This document shows, piece after piece, positions 44,153-53,236 of a stretch of DNA of 64,000 nucleotides; the stretch's first letter is position 1; every line of letters begins with the position of its first letter. This DNA comes from Ruminococcus sp. (GTDB taxonomy: Bacteria; Bacillota; Clostridia; Oscillospirales; Ruminococcaceae). The translations under genes were made by a program, and so were the position numbers. The notes below the pieces were generated by a model. That model was not told where the DNA came from. It saw nothing but the letters and a program-made list of their open reading frames with translations, and did not search any database. The stretch spans positions 34,682-98,681 of the forward strand of contig JAFTQW010000020.1 in the NCBI GenBank assembly GCA_017462565.1, given 5' to 3'.

Positions 44153-44330
44153 AGGAAACACCGAACAAAGACCGCCTAACGGCTTTGTAACGAATCTGTT
44201 TGCGCTTTTTCCGTCACCTTACACAAAAATCACTTGACATATGTATGATAGTATGCCTGCGAGATTTTTATGCAGCCTGACGAAAAAATCGGCTGCACAT
44301 CTTCGTCACAATCCTTGTGCGGTGTTGCCT
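44153..44330. repeat. Imperfect palindromic element upstream of GH130
   Basis: Ends AGGAAACACCGAACAAAGA and TCCTTGTGCGGTGTTGCCT are inverted repeats with three mismatches. GTAACGAA/TTCGTCAC and CACAAAAATC / ATTTTTATG regions also pair loosely. The part read on the minus strand (AAAAATCTCGCAGGC) recalls family 2 cores, but that link is weak. It fills the space where a GH130 promoter would be expected. Confidence 0.6.
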
Positions 44331-44455
44331 TTAATAATATTGTTGATTTTATTATAACATTTTCTAAATTTAAAGTCAATAGTTAGCTAAAAAAATATTT
44401 TCTTAGCTTATAATATTTTTTTAAAAATAGTATAGATTTTTCTTTTGTAATGTTA

Positions 44456-44461
44456 TATAAT
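44456..44461 (+). promoter_or_regulatory. -10 element of the galK promoter
   Basis: Perfect TATAAT preceded by TAATGTTA, 33 bases before the galK ATG. No good -35 is found at 17 bases (TAGATT at best). Confidence 0.45.
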
Positions 44462-44494
44462 GTAATTAGAATTTATAAAGGAATGGAGTTTTTT

Positions 44495-45781
44495 ATGGTT
44501 ATCAATGAATTTATAAACAGAATTTCTTCGGGAGCCTTCGATGAGCAATTTCGTATGCTTTACGGCTCCTCTGAAAAAGTTATGTTAAAACAAAAAGCAC
44601 GATATTTGTCAGCGGCTGAAAATTTTTCAAGGCTTTATCCTGAATGCGGAGATATAGGCGTTTTTTCTGCTCCGGGAAGAACTGAAATAGGCGGAAACCA
44701 TACCGATCATCAGAACGGATGTGTTATTGCAGCTGCGGTTGACATTGATGTTATTGCTATTGTTTCTTTTCATGATGAAGGGGTTATCAGAATAAAGTCA
44801 GAAGGATTTCCAAAAGATGAGATATCTCTTGATGATCTTTCTGTACATGATGAGGAGAAGGGAACTTCTGCTTCTATTATAAGAGGAATTGCATCAAAGT
44901 TTATACAGTCCGGAATTAAAATAGGCGGTTTTGATGCATATACAACATCAGAAGTTATTTCCGGCAGCGGATTATCTTCCTCGGCGGCATTTGAGGTTCT
45001 TATCGGAACGATTATCGACAGATATTATAATAACGGCAGAATGGGTGCGGTTGAAATTGCGAAAATAGGTCAGTATGCGGAAAATGTTTATTTTGGAAAG
45101 GCGAGCGGTCTTATGGATCAAATGGTCAGTTCGGTAGGCGGATTTGTTTTTATTGATTTTAAAAATTCGACCGAACCGTATATTGTTCCAATAAGATATG
45201 ATTTTGAAAGTTCCGGATATTGTATCTGTATTACCGATACAAAGGGCGATCATTCAGAACTTAGTGGGGAATACAGTTCTGTTGCGGCGGAAATGAAACA
45301 CGTTGCTGTTGAGCTTGGAGGAAAGGTTCTGAGCGATGTTGAAGAGGAGATGTTCTATGAGAAATTACCTGAATTAAGAAAACTATGTAATGACAGAGAG
45401 ATTCTCAGAGCTGCTCATTTCTTTGACGAAAACAAAAGAGCCGGTTTAGAAAAAGAGGCTCTTGAATGCGGCAATACAGAGGAGTTTTTCTCGCTTGTGA
45501 ATGAATCGGGCGATTCTTCTGCGAATTTGCTTCAGAATCTTTTTGTCCCTCAGAAACCGGAATTTCAGGAAATTCCCATTGCCATTATGCTGAGTAAAAG
45601 AGCACTGAACGGCTGCGGTGCAGTTAGAGTACATGGAGGAGGATTTGCAGGCACGATTCAGGCATTTGTTCCGGTCTATATGGCGGAAGCTTATTCGGCG
45701 GAAATGAACCGGATTTTCGGTGAAAAAAGCTGTATCATCCTTAATATACGTCCCGTCGGAGGATTTGAACTGACTATTTAA
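44495..45781 (+). CDS. galK: Galactokinase
   Basis: GHMP-family kinase phosphorylating galactose in the Leloir pathway. APGRTEIGGNHTDHQNG is the substrate signature, SGSGLSSSAAFEVLIG the ATP-binding GHMP motif, and VHGGGFAGTIQAF the C-terminal motif 3. ATG (MVINEFINRI, 428 aa) chosen six bases after GGAG; the frame is open 15 codons upstream without a site. galT and galE are not in the window. Galactose could come from galactomannan side chains, fitting the neighbouring GH130 enzyme. Confidence 0.95.
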   Translation: MVINEFINRISSGAFDEQFRMLYGSSEKVMLKQKARYLSAAENFSRLYPECGDIGVFSAPGRTEIGGNHTDHQNGCVIAAAVDIDVIAIVSFHDEGVIRIKSEGFPKDEISLDDLSVHDEEKGTSASIIRGIASKFIQSGIKIGGFDAYTTSEVISGSGLSSSAAFEVLIGTIIDRYYNNGRMGAVEIAKIGQYAENVYFGKASGLMDQMVSSVGGFVFIDFKNSTEPYIVPIRYDFESSGYCICITDTKGDHSELSGEYSSVAAEMKHVAVELGGKVLSDVEEEMFYEKLPELRKLCNDREILRAAHFFDENKRAGLEKEALECGNTEEFFSLVNESGDSSANLLQNLFVPQKPEFQEIPIAIMLSKRALNGCGAVRVHGGGFAGTIQAFVPVYMAEAYSAEMNRIFGEKSCIILNIRPVGGFELTI

Positions 45782-46011
45782 AATCTGCTTAAAAACTGTT
45801 TATTTTTTGGAAAACATTCAATTCTATGAATTCCTTTTCGGCGAATTAACCATTTCCAAAGCAGTTTTCCTATTTTCTTAACTTTTAATATGGGATATAC
45901 GTCTGATTGATAAAGCATTTGTAAAGCTGCTCCATTATGTATGGATTTTGTAATGTTCAGAATTGATTTTACGATTATATGAGCAGAATTTTGAACTGTT
46001 CCTATGAACAA
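45778..46011 (-). CDS. Short basic open frame, possibly a gene remnant
   Basis: Not recognised. 77 residues, rich in Lys/Ile/Arg (LYQSDVYPILKVKKIGKLLWKWLIRRKGIHRIE). It overlaps the end of galK by four bases on the opposite strand and has no clear ribosome site. It may be the C-terminal remnant of a lost gene. Apart from this and the hairpin at 46016-46043, nothing is seen between galK and the tRNA promoter. Confidence 0.25.
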   Translation of the reverse strand: MFIGTVQNSAHIIVKSILNITKSIHNGAALQMLYQSDVYPILKVKKIGKLLWKWLIRRKGIHRIECFPKNKQFLSRF

Positions 46012-46015
46012 TTAG

Positions 46016-46043
46016 GGAAGCACTGAATTTAATCGGTGCTTCC
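46016..46043. terminator. Hairpin downstream of galK
   Basis: GGAAGCAC / GTGCTTCC stem with a 12-base loop. It is not followed by a T run, so it is only a possible terminator. Confidence 0.35.
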
Positions 46044-46113
46044 TCAAAATTTCCGTTTTATGGATGAAGAATAATAAAATGTATTGTTAAAACAAAAAAA
46101 TATATAAAAAGGG

Positions 46114-46142
46114 GTTGACTTCTACATTATGTTATGATATAA
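46114..46142 (+). promoter_or_regulatory. Promoter of the initiator tRNA
   Basis: TTGACT, 17-base spacer, TATAAA, with TGA directly before the -10. The tRNA begins 32 bases later. Confidence 0.75.
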
Positions 46143-46173
46143 TAATTAAGTCGTAAGGCAATGAAAATTATAT

Positions 46174-46250
<77 letters not shown>

Positions 46251-46253
46251 GAA

Positions 46254-46290
46254 ATCCTCGCAAACACGTTGTTTGCGAGGATATTTTTTT
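46254..46290 (+). terminator. Rho-independent terminator of the tRNA gene
   Basis: Perfect 12-bp stem ATCCTCGCAAAC / GTTTGCGAGGAT followed by ATTTTTTT. Confidence 0.93.
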
Positions 46291-46314
46291 GTCCATATGA
46301 ATAAAAACATGATT

Positions 46315-46336
46315 CCATACCCTTACCATACCCTTA
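46315..46336. repeat. Tandem 11-base repeat downstream of the tRNA
   Basis: CCATACCCTTA occurs twice back to back, about 65 bases past the tRNA. Function unknown. It may be a residue of an element that once used the tRNA as attachment site. Confidence 0.6.
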
Positions 46337-46439
46337 CGGGATTTCGATATGGCTTAATTTTGATAGATTTACAGAGATTTTTTCGAGTGATAAGAATATT
46401 TATTATAAAATGTGGAGCTTAAATCTACAGCTTCGCATT

Positions 46440-46695
46440 TTGTTGCTTATACAGGAAAAATATGATATAATAAAAATAATCATTAAAAATCCAAAGATCG
46501 TAGACCATTCTAAGCAGTGTTATAATGTAGAAGAAGTGTGCTTGTCACTATTTGGACAGCGTTCTGCAAAACGTTCTTATTATTGTAGTAGAATATTTTG
46601 ATAAAAATTTCAAAAAGAAAAAGCAGACATTCAAGGACTTTGAGACGCAAATTATTCAGCATGAGATGGATTATTTTGAGGGAATATTGATATAA
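46440..46695 (+). pseudogene. Decayed peptide deformylase
   Basis: IIKNPKIVDHSKQCYNVEEV then CLSLFGQRSA corresponds to the deformylase stretch with EGCLSLPG. A frame change near 46585 is needed to continue as VEYFDKNFKKKKQTFKDFETQIIQHEMDYFEGILI, the C-terminal part with the metal-binding HEMDH motif. The key Gly of EGCLS is Val, and the second metal His reads Tyr (HEMDY). The N-terminal third is missing. It cannot encode an active enzyme. Confidence 0.8.
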
Positions 46696-46733
46696 AGTTA
46701 AATAAAGATTTGTTAAGTCAGGAAGTGCATAAT

Positions 46734-47726
46734 ATGCCAAAATCCGAAAACCAGAAACAAAAACTCCTGTATCTTTTGAAGTTCTTCTACGAAGAAACTG
46801 ACGAAGAACATACTCTCACCGTAAATCAGATGATTGACAAGCTGGAACAGAACGGAATTTCAGCTGCAAGGCGTTCTATCTATGATGATATCCGAACTCT
46901 GCAAGATTTTGGAATAGATATCGTTATGCGAAAGAGTAAGACCTGCGAATACTTTTTAGGTTCCAGACTTTTTGAAACATCGGAACTTAAAATTCTCATT
47001 GACAGCATACAGTCTTCCAAATTCATAACAAAAAAGAAAAGTGAATCCATCATAAAAAGACTGAAACAGCTTGCAAGCAAACCGCAGTCACGCAAATTTT
47101 CTGGACAAATATACATCTATGACCGGATAAAAGCCATGAATGAGTGTATTCTCTACAACGTAGATACACTTCATAATGCAATTGCAGAAAATCGAAAAGT
47201 CACGTTTCGATACTTTGATTATAATATCAAAAGAGAAAAGGTTTTCCGCAAAAACGGCGAACCATATTCTGCCAATCCTCTTGCACTGACCTTTGATAAT
47301 GAGAATTATTATCTGATTTCTTATAATGATAAATATGAAGATTATGTTCATTACCGTGTGGACAAGATGGTCGATATTGAAATAAGTAAAGAAAAAAGAA
47401 TTATGCCAAAGGAAAAATTCAATGCGGCAGAGTATGTCAAGCCGATGTTCTCTATGTTTGACGGTGAAGTTGAACATATCACAGCCTTATTTCATATCTC
47501 GTATTTGAACGTTATAATCGACCGTTTTGGCGATAATGTGATATTACGTGAAACGGAAGATGCGGAATGTTTTCAGGCAACTTTTAAAGCGGCAGTAAGT
47601 CCGACTTTTCTTTCATGGATAATCGGATTTGGTGCAGGAGCTTTGATTCTTTCACCGCAGTGGGTGGCAGATGAAGTTAGGAATCTTGCTTTGGAAGTAA
47701 CGAAAATGTATGGAAATGATACTTAA
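46734..47726 (+). CDS. WYL-domain transcriptional regulator
   Basis: YafY/WYL-type regulator, 330 residues. The N-terminal winged helix (~1-75: QKLLYLLKFFYEETDEEHTLTVNQMIDKLEQNGISAARRSIYDDIRTLQDFG) is followed by a WYL domain (VTFRYFDYN...SANPLALTFDNENYYLISYNDK, YRVDKMVDIEI) and the WCX C-terminal part (FHISYLNVIIDRFGDNVILRE). Members of this group bind nucleic acid or nucleotide ligands and often control defence loci. ATG chosen after AGGAAGTG. It probably acts at the GTAC-N8-GTAC sites downstream. Confidence 0.92.
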   Translation: MPKSENQKQKLLYLLKFFYEETDEEHTLTVNQMIDKLEQNGISAARRSIYDDIRTLQDFGIDIVMRKSKTCEYFLGSRLFETSELKILIDSIQSSKFITKKKSESIIKRLKQLASKPQSRKFSGQIYIYDRIKAMNECILYNVDTLHNAIAENRKVTFRYFDYNIKREKVFRKNGEPYSANPLALTFDNENYYLISYNDKYEDYVHYRVDKMVDIEISKEKRIMPKEKFNAAEYVKPMFSMFDGEVEHITALFHISYLNVIIDRFGDNVILRETEDAECFQATFKAAVSPTFLSWIIGFGAGALILSPQWVADEVRNLALEVTKMYGNDT

Positions 47727-47737
47727 AAATATTCATA

Positions 47738-47770
47738 GTACTGTTTATGGTACACTTGACATGATATAAT
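47738..47770 (+). promoter_or_regulatory. Promoter with GTAC-N8-GTAC operator
   Basis: AGTAC-TGTTTATG-GTACA (half-sites 47738-47741 and 47750-47753) followed by TATAAT at 47765-47770. The region 17 bases before the -10 (TGTTTA) lies inside the operator, so a bound protein would block polymerase. The same half-sites with the same spacing precede the gene at 51411. Confidence 0.6.
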
Positions 47771-47837
47771 GATATCAACACTTGAGGAATTGGTAGTATG
47801 CAAATGAAATTATAAAAATGTCAGGAGATAAAATAAT

Positions 47838-48377
47838 ATGAATATGTTTGAAAGAATGGTTGATGATGAGTTTGAAGCTTATGAATACTGCGTTACGGAT
47901 ATTGATAACCAAATTCAAAACATTACTTATACATGCGATACTGTAAGAACTTCATATATTCCAAGAAAAGACATAGTTGAGTGTGGATTATTACAAGATG
48001 ATGTTAAAGTTTATTTGACTTTTATAAGCACAGATGTTTCCGACTTTTCTGAAAACTTTTCTAATGAAGCTTTAACAGCCATTGTACAGTCAGATGCTGA
48101 CTGCGTTGAAAAGTTTGAAGAAATCTTCAAAATGATATTTGGGATAAAGTTTGACAGATCAGCTATTGACGTTTCGAGTTGTGTATTTTCAAAAGGAAGT
48201 AGTTCAAGCGGCGAAGTTTATGTTTCGTTTTGTGTTTATTATCATAATACTCAAATAAATGTATTCTTCTCATCAGAAGAAGGAAGCAAACATCTTACCG
48301 AAAATATTAAAATCAAGGAATTGGCAAATTGGATATGTGATTATGGTTCGCATCTTGATGATTTAAAAGGTATATAA
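47838..48377 (+). CDS. Unknown acidic protein in the WYL/helicase locus
   Basis: Not recognised. 179 residues, acidic, no membrane segment; alternating beta-rich stretches (DVKVYLTFISTDVSDF; GEVYVSFCVYYHNTQINVFFSSEEG). AGGAG precedes the ATG. It lies between a WYL regulator and a helicase-HNH gene on the same strand and is controlled by the operator just upstream. This position suggests a component or accessory of that locus. Confidence 0.7.
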   Translation: MNMFERMVDDEFEAYEYCVTDIDNQIQNITYTCDTVRTSYIPRKDIVECGLLQDDVKVYLTFISTDVSDFSENFSNEALTAIVQSDADCVEKFEEIFKMIFGIKFDRSAIDVSSCVFSKGSSSSGEVYVSFCVYYHNTQINVFFSSEEGSKHLTENIKIKELANWICDYGSHLDDLKGI

Positions 48378-48460
48378 TCAGTTTAAACATTGTTAGGACT
48401 TCTCTTCTTAAACGGATAAGTCTTATAGAGTGTTTAAATTCTAAAAGCAAACACTTATAC

Positions 48461-48496
48461 AGCCTATGAGGGCATCCTCACTCGTTCTCATAGGCT
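48461..48496 (+). promoter_or_regulatory. Hairpin upstream of the helicase-HNH gene
   Basis: Ten-base perfect stem AGCCTATGAG / CTCATAGGCT with a 16-base loop, about 20 bases before the helicase start. There is no T run, so rather a leader structure or binding site than a terminator. Confidence 0.4.
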
Positions 48497-48519
48497 AAAT
48501 TGAATTTGAGGTGAAAAAC

Positions 48520-50727
48520 ATGCCAATTATGTTAGAAAATATAAACGCACAAACCATTACGCCTGCAAATGGCAGAAACCCCAGGCAGCTTTATGAGCAT
48601 CAGGAAGAGGCATTAAAGAAACTGGATGCTATGGATAAAAAGGAAGTTTTTCGCACTCTGCTTGTACTGCCTACTGGCGGCGGAAAAACTTTGACAGCAG
48701 CATATTGGCTGCTAAGAAACGCTGTGGATAATGGAAAGAAAATACTCTGGCTTGCCCACAGACATTTGCTTCTCGAACAAGCTGCAGAAGCTTTTGCACG
48801 AAATGCCTATACAGATAATATGGTGAACCGCACTGTATTTAGTTATCGTATTATTTCAGGTATGCACGACAAACCTGTACATATCAAAAGGACCGATAAT
48901 ATCATTATCGCAGGCAAAGACAGTATTGTTCGCAGTTTGGACAGACTGAGAGACTGGCTGAACGGTGAGGAGATATATCTTGTGATTGACGAAGCACATC
49001 ATGCGGTTGCAAAATCCTACAAAAGAATTATTCATTACGTTTCAGAGCATACAAAATCTATGAAGCTTCTTGGACTTACGGCAACTCCGTTCCGTACTTC
49101 TGAGGACGAGCAAGGTGCATTAAAGCAGGTTTTTACAGACGATATCGTATATAAAACTGATCTTGACGCTCTTATTAAAAAAGGCATTCTTGCAACGCCG
49201 ATTTTTAAGCCTTGTGACACAAAAATACAGTTCACAGAACATTTGGGAATAAAGGCGCTGAAAAGCATAGAAAATCTGGATATACTGCCCGAAGATATTG
49301 CAAATGATATCGCTGACAGTAAGGAACGTAACAGATTCATTGTAGATGAATATCTGAGCAATTATAAAAAATACGGACCAACTATCGTATTCGCACTGAA
49401 TAAAAATCATGCAATTGCCTTAAATGCGCTTTTTAATGAAAAAGGCAAGAAATACGGAGTTAAATCAGAGTTTATTATTTCTGAAGTTCAGGATATGATA
49501 ACAGGTATCACTGTTTCCAATGCGGACAATGAACGCAAGATCGAACAATATCGAAAAGGCGAGATACAGGTGCTTATCAATGTCAATATTTTGACTGAGG
49601 GTACTGATCTTCCGAAAACACATACGGTATTTCTTACACGTCCTACGGTTTCCACAACTCTTATGACGCAGATGGTTGGAAGAGCTTTACGGGGGCTGAA
49701 AGCCGGCGGTACGAAAGATGCATATATTGTTAGTTTTGTGGATGACTGGAATGATAAAATAGCATGGATAAATCCAGAAACTCTTACAGATGCAGAATAT
49801 CATGAAAAAGATTCCGTTATTGAAACAAGAAATAATAATTTGCGGCTGATAGCAATTTCAAAAATAGAAGAATTCGCACTTATGGCAGATTCTGCTGTAG
49901 ATACTTCTGCGCTGGACAGTATTGCAGCTATTGAGCGGATTCCACTTGGAATGTACGTGCTGTCAACGTTTGAGTGTAATCATCAGATACTTGTATACAA
50001 CAGCACTCAGACTGCTTACAAAAGCCTGATTAAAGATCTGCCAAATTTAATGGAGCATTATGGCATTGAGGATGAAACCATTCCCGAGGGAACTTTGGAG
50101 GATATGACAGAACACTGTTTTCATAGTTATTTTGATAAAAATATGATACCCTCCTGTAATCGTAACGATATTGTGCATCTTCTGCGATTTTATGCACAAA
50201 AGGCGGTTGAACCTCTGTTTATCACTGTCGATGATATGGATAGAAAAAAACTGGATGTTTCGGAAATTGCAAAGAAAATTTATGATGAGGATATGCGCAG
50301 AAGTGAGAAAAATGCCTATATTCAAAATCTTTGGGAGGAAGAGGGCAGCCTGATACCTGTGTATTATACTAATCCTTATTTCTTTAAAAAACTTATTGAT
50401 CTGGAACTTGACAAGCTGGACGGTGATGTTGCAATTGCAGTAACAGAACCTAAGAGTGAAGCTGAGCTTCGGGATCTTGAGCAATTTCCATTACAAAAAA
50501 TCATTGAAACGTATCCGAAAATCGGACTTGAACTCAAAGAAAACGCCTATACTGCTGCAAGAAACGATGACGGTTACTATGTATGCGCCGGATGCGGTGA
50601 AATATTTCCTACACGAATTTATTTGCAGGTAGATCATATTACTCCTATGGCAAAAGGCGGTCTGACAATTCAGGAGAATTTGCAGGTGCTATGTAGAACA
50701 TGTAATATGCGTAAAGGTGATAAATGA
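48520..50727 (+). CDS. SF2 helicase fused to HNH endonuclease
   Basis: 735-residue DNA-dependent ATPase with nuclease. Helicase motifs: Walker [15 protein letters not shown] (~50), VIDEAHHAV (~157), [11 protein letters not shown], then [23 protein letters not shown] and QMVGRALRG (motifs V-VI, ~360-400). The last ~45 residues are an HNH/McrA-type domain: [26 protein letters not shown]...[16 protein letters not shown]. The middle (~450-660) is unassigned. Start ATG ([10 protein letters not shown]) six bases after GAGGTG. It overlaps the next gene by four bases. The architecture resembles helicase-nuclease restriction factors, so anti-phage function is likely but unproven. Confidence 0.85.
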   Translation: MPIMLENINAQTITPANGRNPRQLYEHQEEALKKLDAMDKKEVFRTLLVLPTGGGKTLTAAYWLLRNAVDNGKKILWLAHRHLLLEQAAEAFARNAYTDNMVNRTVFSYRIISGMHDKPVHIKRTDNIIIAGKDSIVRSLDRLRDWLNGEEIYLVIDEAHHAVAKSYKRIIHYVSEHTKSMKLLGLTATPFRTSEDEQGALKQVFTDDIVYKTDLDALIKKGILATPIFKPCDTKIQFTEHLGIKALKSIENLDILPEDIANDIADSKERNRFIVDEYLSNYKKYGPTIVFALNKNHAIALNALFNEKGKKYGVKSEFIISEVQDMITGITVSNADNERKIEQYRKGEIQVLINVNILTEGTDLPKTHTVFLTRPTVSTTLMTQMVGRALRGLKAGGTKDAYIVSFVDDWNDKIAWINPETLTDAEYHEKDSVIETRNNNLRLIAISKIEEFALMADSAVDTSALDSIAAIERIPLGMYVLSTFECNHQILVYNSTQTAYKSLIKDLPNLMEHYGIEDETIPEGTLEDMTEHCFHSYFDKNMIPSCNRNDIVHLLRFYAQKAVEPLFITVDDMDRKKLDVSEIAKKIYDEDMRRSEKNAYIQNLWEEEGSLIPVYYTNPYFFKKLIDLELDKLDGDVAIAVTEPKSEAELRDLEQFPLQKIIETYPKIGLELKENAYTAARNDDGYYVCAGCGEIFPTRIYLQVDHITPMAKGGLTIQENLQVLCRTCNMRKGDK

Positions 50728-51278
50728 TGGTATGGGCAAAGTATAAGCTTATGCCGCAGGATATTGCAGTATATTTGTTCCTTGAAAATGTTTCCCATAA
50801 AAGAGAAAACGAGATTTTATCCGACTTATTTGAAAATTATAATCATATGATTATATGGGATTACAGAAAAGATTACCTGTTGTTCAAACAGTCTGTGATG
50901 AATCTGATTTGCATTTACGAGCTTGATGATAGGGAATATCAGGAAACAGAGTTGATTCTTTTAGAAGTGGCACAGACAGAATTTGATATAGAAAAAGAAA
51001 TAGATTGCTTTGGTGCATACTTTAAGCTTATCTGGCTACAGCTGATGTATTCCGGGATTTCTTACCGTAAAATAAAACTTAGGAATTTGCTTAGGGATTT
51101 TGGATATAAAAGAAGAACGGCGCAATTTATAAATAGTATCAATAATACATTGAATGCTTTAAAGCTGAAAACGTATCTTAGAGCGTATGAGGAATGTGAT
51201 ATTTGCAATGCCGGTCTTGATGATATGATTATTATCAGGCTAATGGAGAAAAATGTGATAAAAGTAATAGTAAGTTAA
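50724..51278 (+). CDS. Unknown protein coupled to the helicase-HNH gene
   Basis: Not recognised. 184 residues, mostly helical, no membrane segment. The C-terminal part ([39 protein letters not shown]) is basic and helix-turn-helix-like, suggesting nucleic acid binding. The ATGA overlap with the helicase stop makes it translationally coupled and probably a partner subunit. A terminator follows directly. Confidence 0.75.
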   Translation: MMVWAKYKLMPQDIAVYLFLENVSHKRENEILSDLFENYNHMIIWDYRKDYLLFKQSVMNLICIYELDDREYQETELILLEVAQTEFDIEKEIDCFGAYFKLIWLQLMYSGISYRKIKLRNLLRDFGYKRRTAQFINSINNTLNALKLKTYLRAYEECDICNAGLDDMIIIRLMEKNVIKVIVS

Positions 51279-51313
51279 GAGTGCAGGCTTTCACAGATCT
51301 TGCACTCTTTTTC
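51277..51313 (+). terminator. Terminator of the helicase-HNH operon
   Basis: AAGAGTGCA / TGCACTCTT stem ending in TTTTTCT; it starts at the stop codon of the preceding gene. Confidence 0.85.
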
Positions 51314-51327
51314 TATTGCATATTTTT

Positions 51328-51356
51328 TTGACTTACTGTACAAAAAATAGTACAAT
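51328..51356 (+). promoter_or_regulatory. Promoter with second GTAC-N8-GTAC operator
   Basis: TTGACT and TACAAT, 17 bases apart. Between and over the -10 lies TGTAC-AAAAAATA-GTACA (half-sites 51338-51341 and 51350-51353). Same half-sites and same spacing as at 47738. Confidence 0.72.
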
Positions 51357-51410
51357 GAAATCAGAAGATAATTTTGTATGCGATAAATTTTGAAAAACAG
51401 GAGGAAAGTC

Positions 51411-51599
51411 ATGCCGTCATCAAAAGCAAATATTATCTGCCTGCTGCAAATTTTATGGGAGTATTCTGATGCGGAGAATATACTCAGTATGAAGGACATC
51501 AAGTTAAAAATGAAACTGCTGTATGATAGAGAGATTGATCGTCGGACAGTTTATGATTGTCTGAACGCACTAAATCAGCTCGGATATGAGGTAACGTAA
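51411..51599 (+). pseudogene. Truncated WYL-type regulator (N-terminal winged helix only)
   Basis: 62 residues, MPSSKANIICLLQILWEYSDAENILSMKDIKLKMKLLYDREIDRRTVYDCLNALNQLGYEVT, matching only the winged-helix start of WYL regulators such as the one at 46734. TAA falls where the wing would continue. It has a good promoter, operator and GAGG ribosome site, so a short DNA-binding peptide may still be made. About 150 bases beyond lie a hairpin (CAGAGTG/CACTCTG) and the integrase 3' end. Confidence 0.6.
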
Positions 51600-51706
51600 A
51601 AAGGTTTTAGCAGTGATATTACGATATAGATAGCAGTTAGGCAGAGTGTGACCCCTGCACTCTGTCTTTATACTTGTTTTTTGCACTTTATTGTAAAAAA
51701 TAAAAG

Positions 51707-51767
51707 TGATATTAAATGCGGAGCCGTGTCAGCTCCGCATCATAATTTTTAAAACATACCCATCATC
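51707..51767. repeat. Left copy of a ~60-base direct repeat flanking the integrase module
   Basis: TGATATTA, then hairpin ATGCGGAGC/GCTCCGCAT, then the last codons of the integrase gene (minus strand). About five of six bases match the copy at 57746. The hairpin also looks like a terminator for the integrase transcript. Confidence 0.7.
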
Positions 51768-52942
51768 AAATTCATACTATCCCTCATATGGTCAAGCGAG
51801 GAGTGACAATACAAATCCATTGTGATTTGCACCTGCGAATGTCCTAAAATATCACTGAGCGTTTTGATAGGAATACCATTTTCCACAGCTCTTGTTGCAA
51901 AAGTATGCCGCAGACTATGAAAGTTTGCATGCTCAATATCAGCAGCAGCCAATAGAAAATTCAGAGCATCCCGCATGGTACTTGGTTCAACACAAGTTCC
52001 AAGCGGCATAGCAAATATATATCCATCCGGCAGAATTGGAGTGCCATATGTAATATATTCTTGATTTTGCCTCTGTTGATGCTGCATAAGTTCCGACCAG
52101 ATTTTATCGGGAATCGGAATCTCACGAAAGCCGCTGCTTGTCTTAACATCACCTTCAACGACCATTGTCATACTCTCACTGCCGTCAAGTTCCGCACGTT
52201 CCAGATGATTGGTTTTTATACGCTGTAATGTTCGACTGATTTTGACCGTCTGCTTTTGATAATTCAAATCAGTCCATTTCAAGGCACAAAGCTCACCAAT
52301 ACGCAGTCCTGTAGCCAAATCAAACTTAATAGCAAAGCCCAGTCTGTGCAGATGAATAACACTAAGTAAACGCATTTGCTCATCAACAGAAAGTACACGC
52401 ATTTCCTTTTTTGGCGATTTCGGAATAATAACGTTATCACTGGGATTGTGCATGATAAGTCCGTTGATTTTTGCCTGCTCCAACGCTTGATGAAACATAT
52501 TGTGCATATTACGAAGTGTCTTTGAACTGAGTCCGCCTTTGCCGTCTGTCCTGCCATTTAGGAATCTGTCATTGTAGAAATTTTGGACAAGCGGCGGTGT
52601 AAGTTTTTGCAGAACCAAATTGCCAATCCCCGGTATAATATGATTGTAAATGTAGCCCTCGTAGGAAATATAGGTTGAGGGACGAACAGTAATATGTGCG
52701 TAGTTGTACAGCCATTCCTCCAGCCACATCTGTACTGTTACAACTGTAGGCGTTACATAAATACCTTGCTGTTTCTGGAAGAAAATCGTATGCAGTTTAT
52801 CTGTTACCTCTTTCTTCGTTCTGCCATATACAGAACGCTGAATCTGCTTGCCCTCTGATGTAACACCATCCGAATAACGCCCTTCCCAAGTACCGTTGGG
52901 ACGTCTTCGGATAGAACCTTCATTATTTGCTTTCTTTGCCAT
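51749..52942 (-). CDS. Tyrosine recombinase, Tn916 Int type
   Basis: Site-specific integrase of a conjugative or mobilisable element. The N-terminal ~60 residues (EGSIRRRPNGTWEGRYSDGVTSEGKQIQRSVYGRTKKEVTDKLHTI) are the AP2-like arm-binding domain, followed by a SAM-like core-binding domain. The catalytic domain shows ATGLRIGELCALKW (Arg), SLRHTFATRAVENG (His-x-x-Arg region), LGHSQVQITMDLYCH (Tyr). ATG chosen after GGGAGGTGC; 397 aa, close to Tn916 Int (~405). It reads toward the presumed left end of the element. Confidence 0.95.
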   Translation of the reverse strand: MAKKANNEGSIRRRPNGTWEGRYSDGVTSEGKQIQRSVYGRTKKEVTDKLHTIFFQKQQGIYVTPTVVTVQMWLEEWLYNYAHITVRPSTYISYEGYIYNHIIPGIGNLVLQKLTPPLVQNFYNDRFLNGRTDGKGGLSSKTLRNMHNMFHQALEQAKINGLIMHNPSDNVIIPKSPKKEMRVLSVDEQMRLLSVIHLHRLGFAIKFDLATGLRIGELCALKWTDLNYQKQTVKISRTLQRIKTNHLERAELDGSESMTMVVEGDVKTSSGFREIPIPDKIWSELMQHQQRQNQEYITYGTPILPDGYIFAMPLGTCVEPSTMRDALNFLLAAADIEHANFHSLRHTFATRAVENGIPIKTLSDILGHSQVQITMDLYCHSSLDHMRDSMNLMMGMF

Positions 52943-52958
52943 CGTAGCACCTCCCAAA

Positions 52959-53177
52959 TTAAAGAATATCGCCGTTTGCACTTTGAAGCCATTCAAGAAA
53001 ATGTTCCTTTGTCACAATACGGCGTTTGCCTATTTTCAATACGGGAAAACCGTTTGCATTCATTACCTGATATGCGCAAGATAGCGAGATATTGAGATAT
53101 CCTGCCACATCCCTTGCATTCATTGTGAGCGGCAATTCATCATTGCTTTTAAATTCCGGTAATTTGTTTTCGCTCAT
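52959..53177 (-). CDS. Excisionase-type helix-turn-helix protein
   Basis: 72-residue DNA-binding protein: MNARDVAGYLNISLSCAYQVMNANGFPVLKIGKRRIVTKEHFLEWLQS, the winged-helix HTH_17/Xis fold. It sits 16 bases upstream of the integrase gene on the same strand, the normal xis-int arrangement of Tn916-like elements, and would direct excision. ATG chosen eight bases after AAAGGTGG. Confidence 0.9.
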   Translation of the reverse strand: MSENKLPEFKSNDELPLTMNARDVAGYLNISLSCAYQVMNANGFPVLKIGKRRIVTKEHFLEWLQSANGDIL

Positions 53178-53236
53178 AAGAGAACCCACCTTTCTATTTT
53201 TTATGGAATAGTTAGGTGGGTTGTATTTTATTACAT

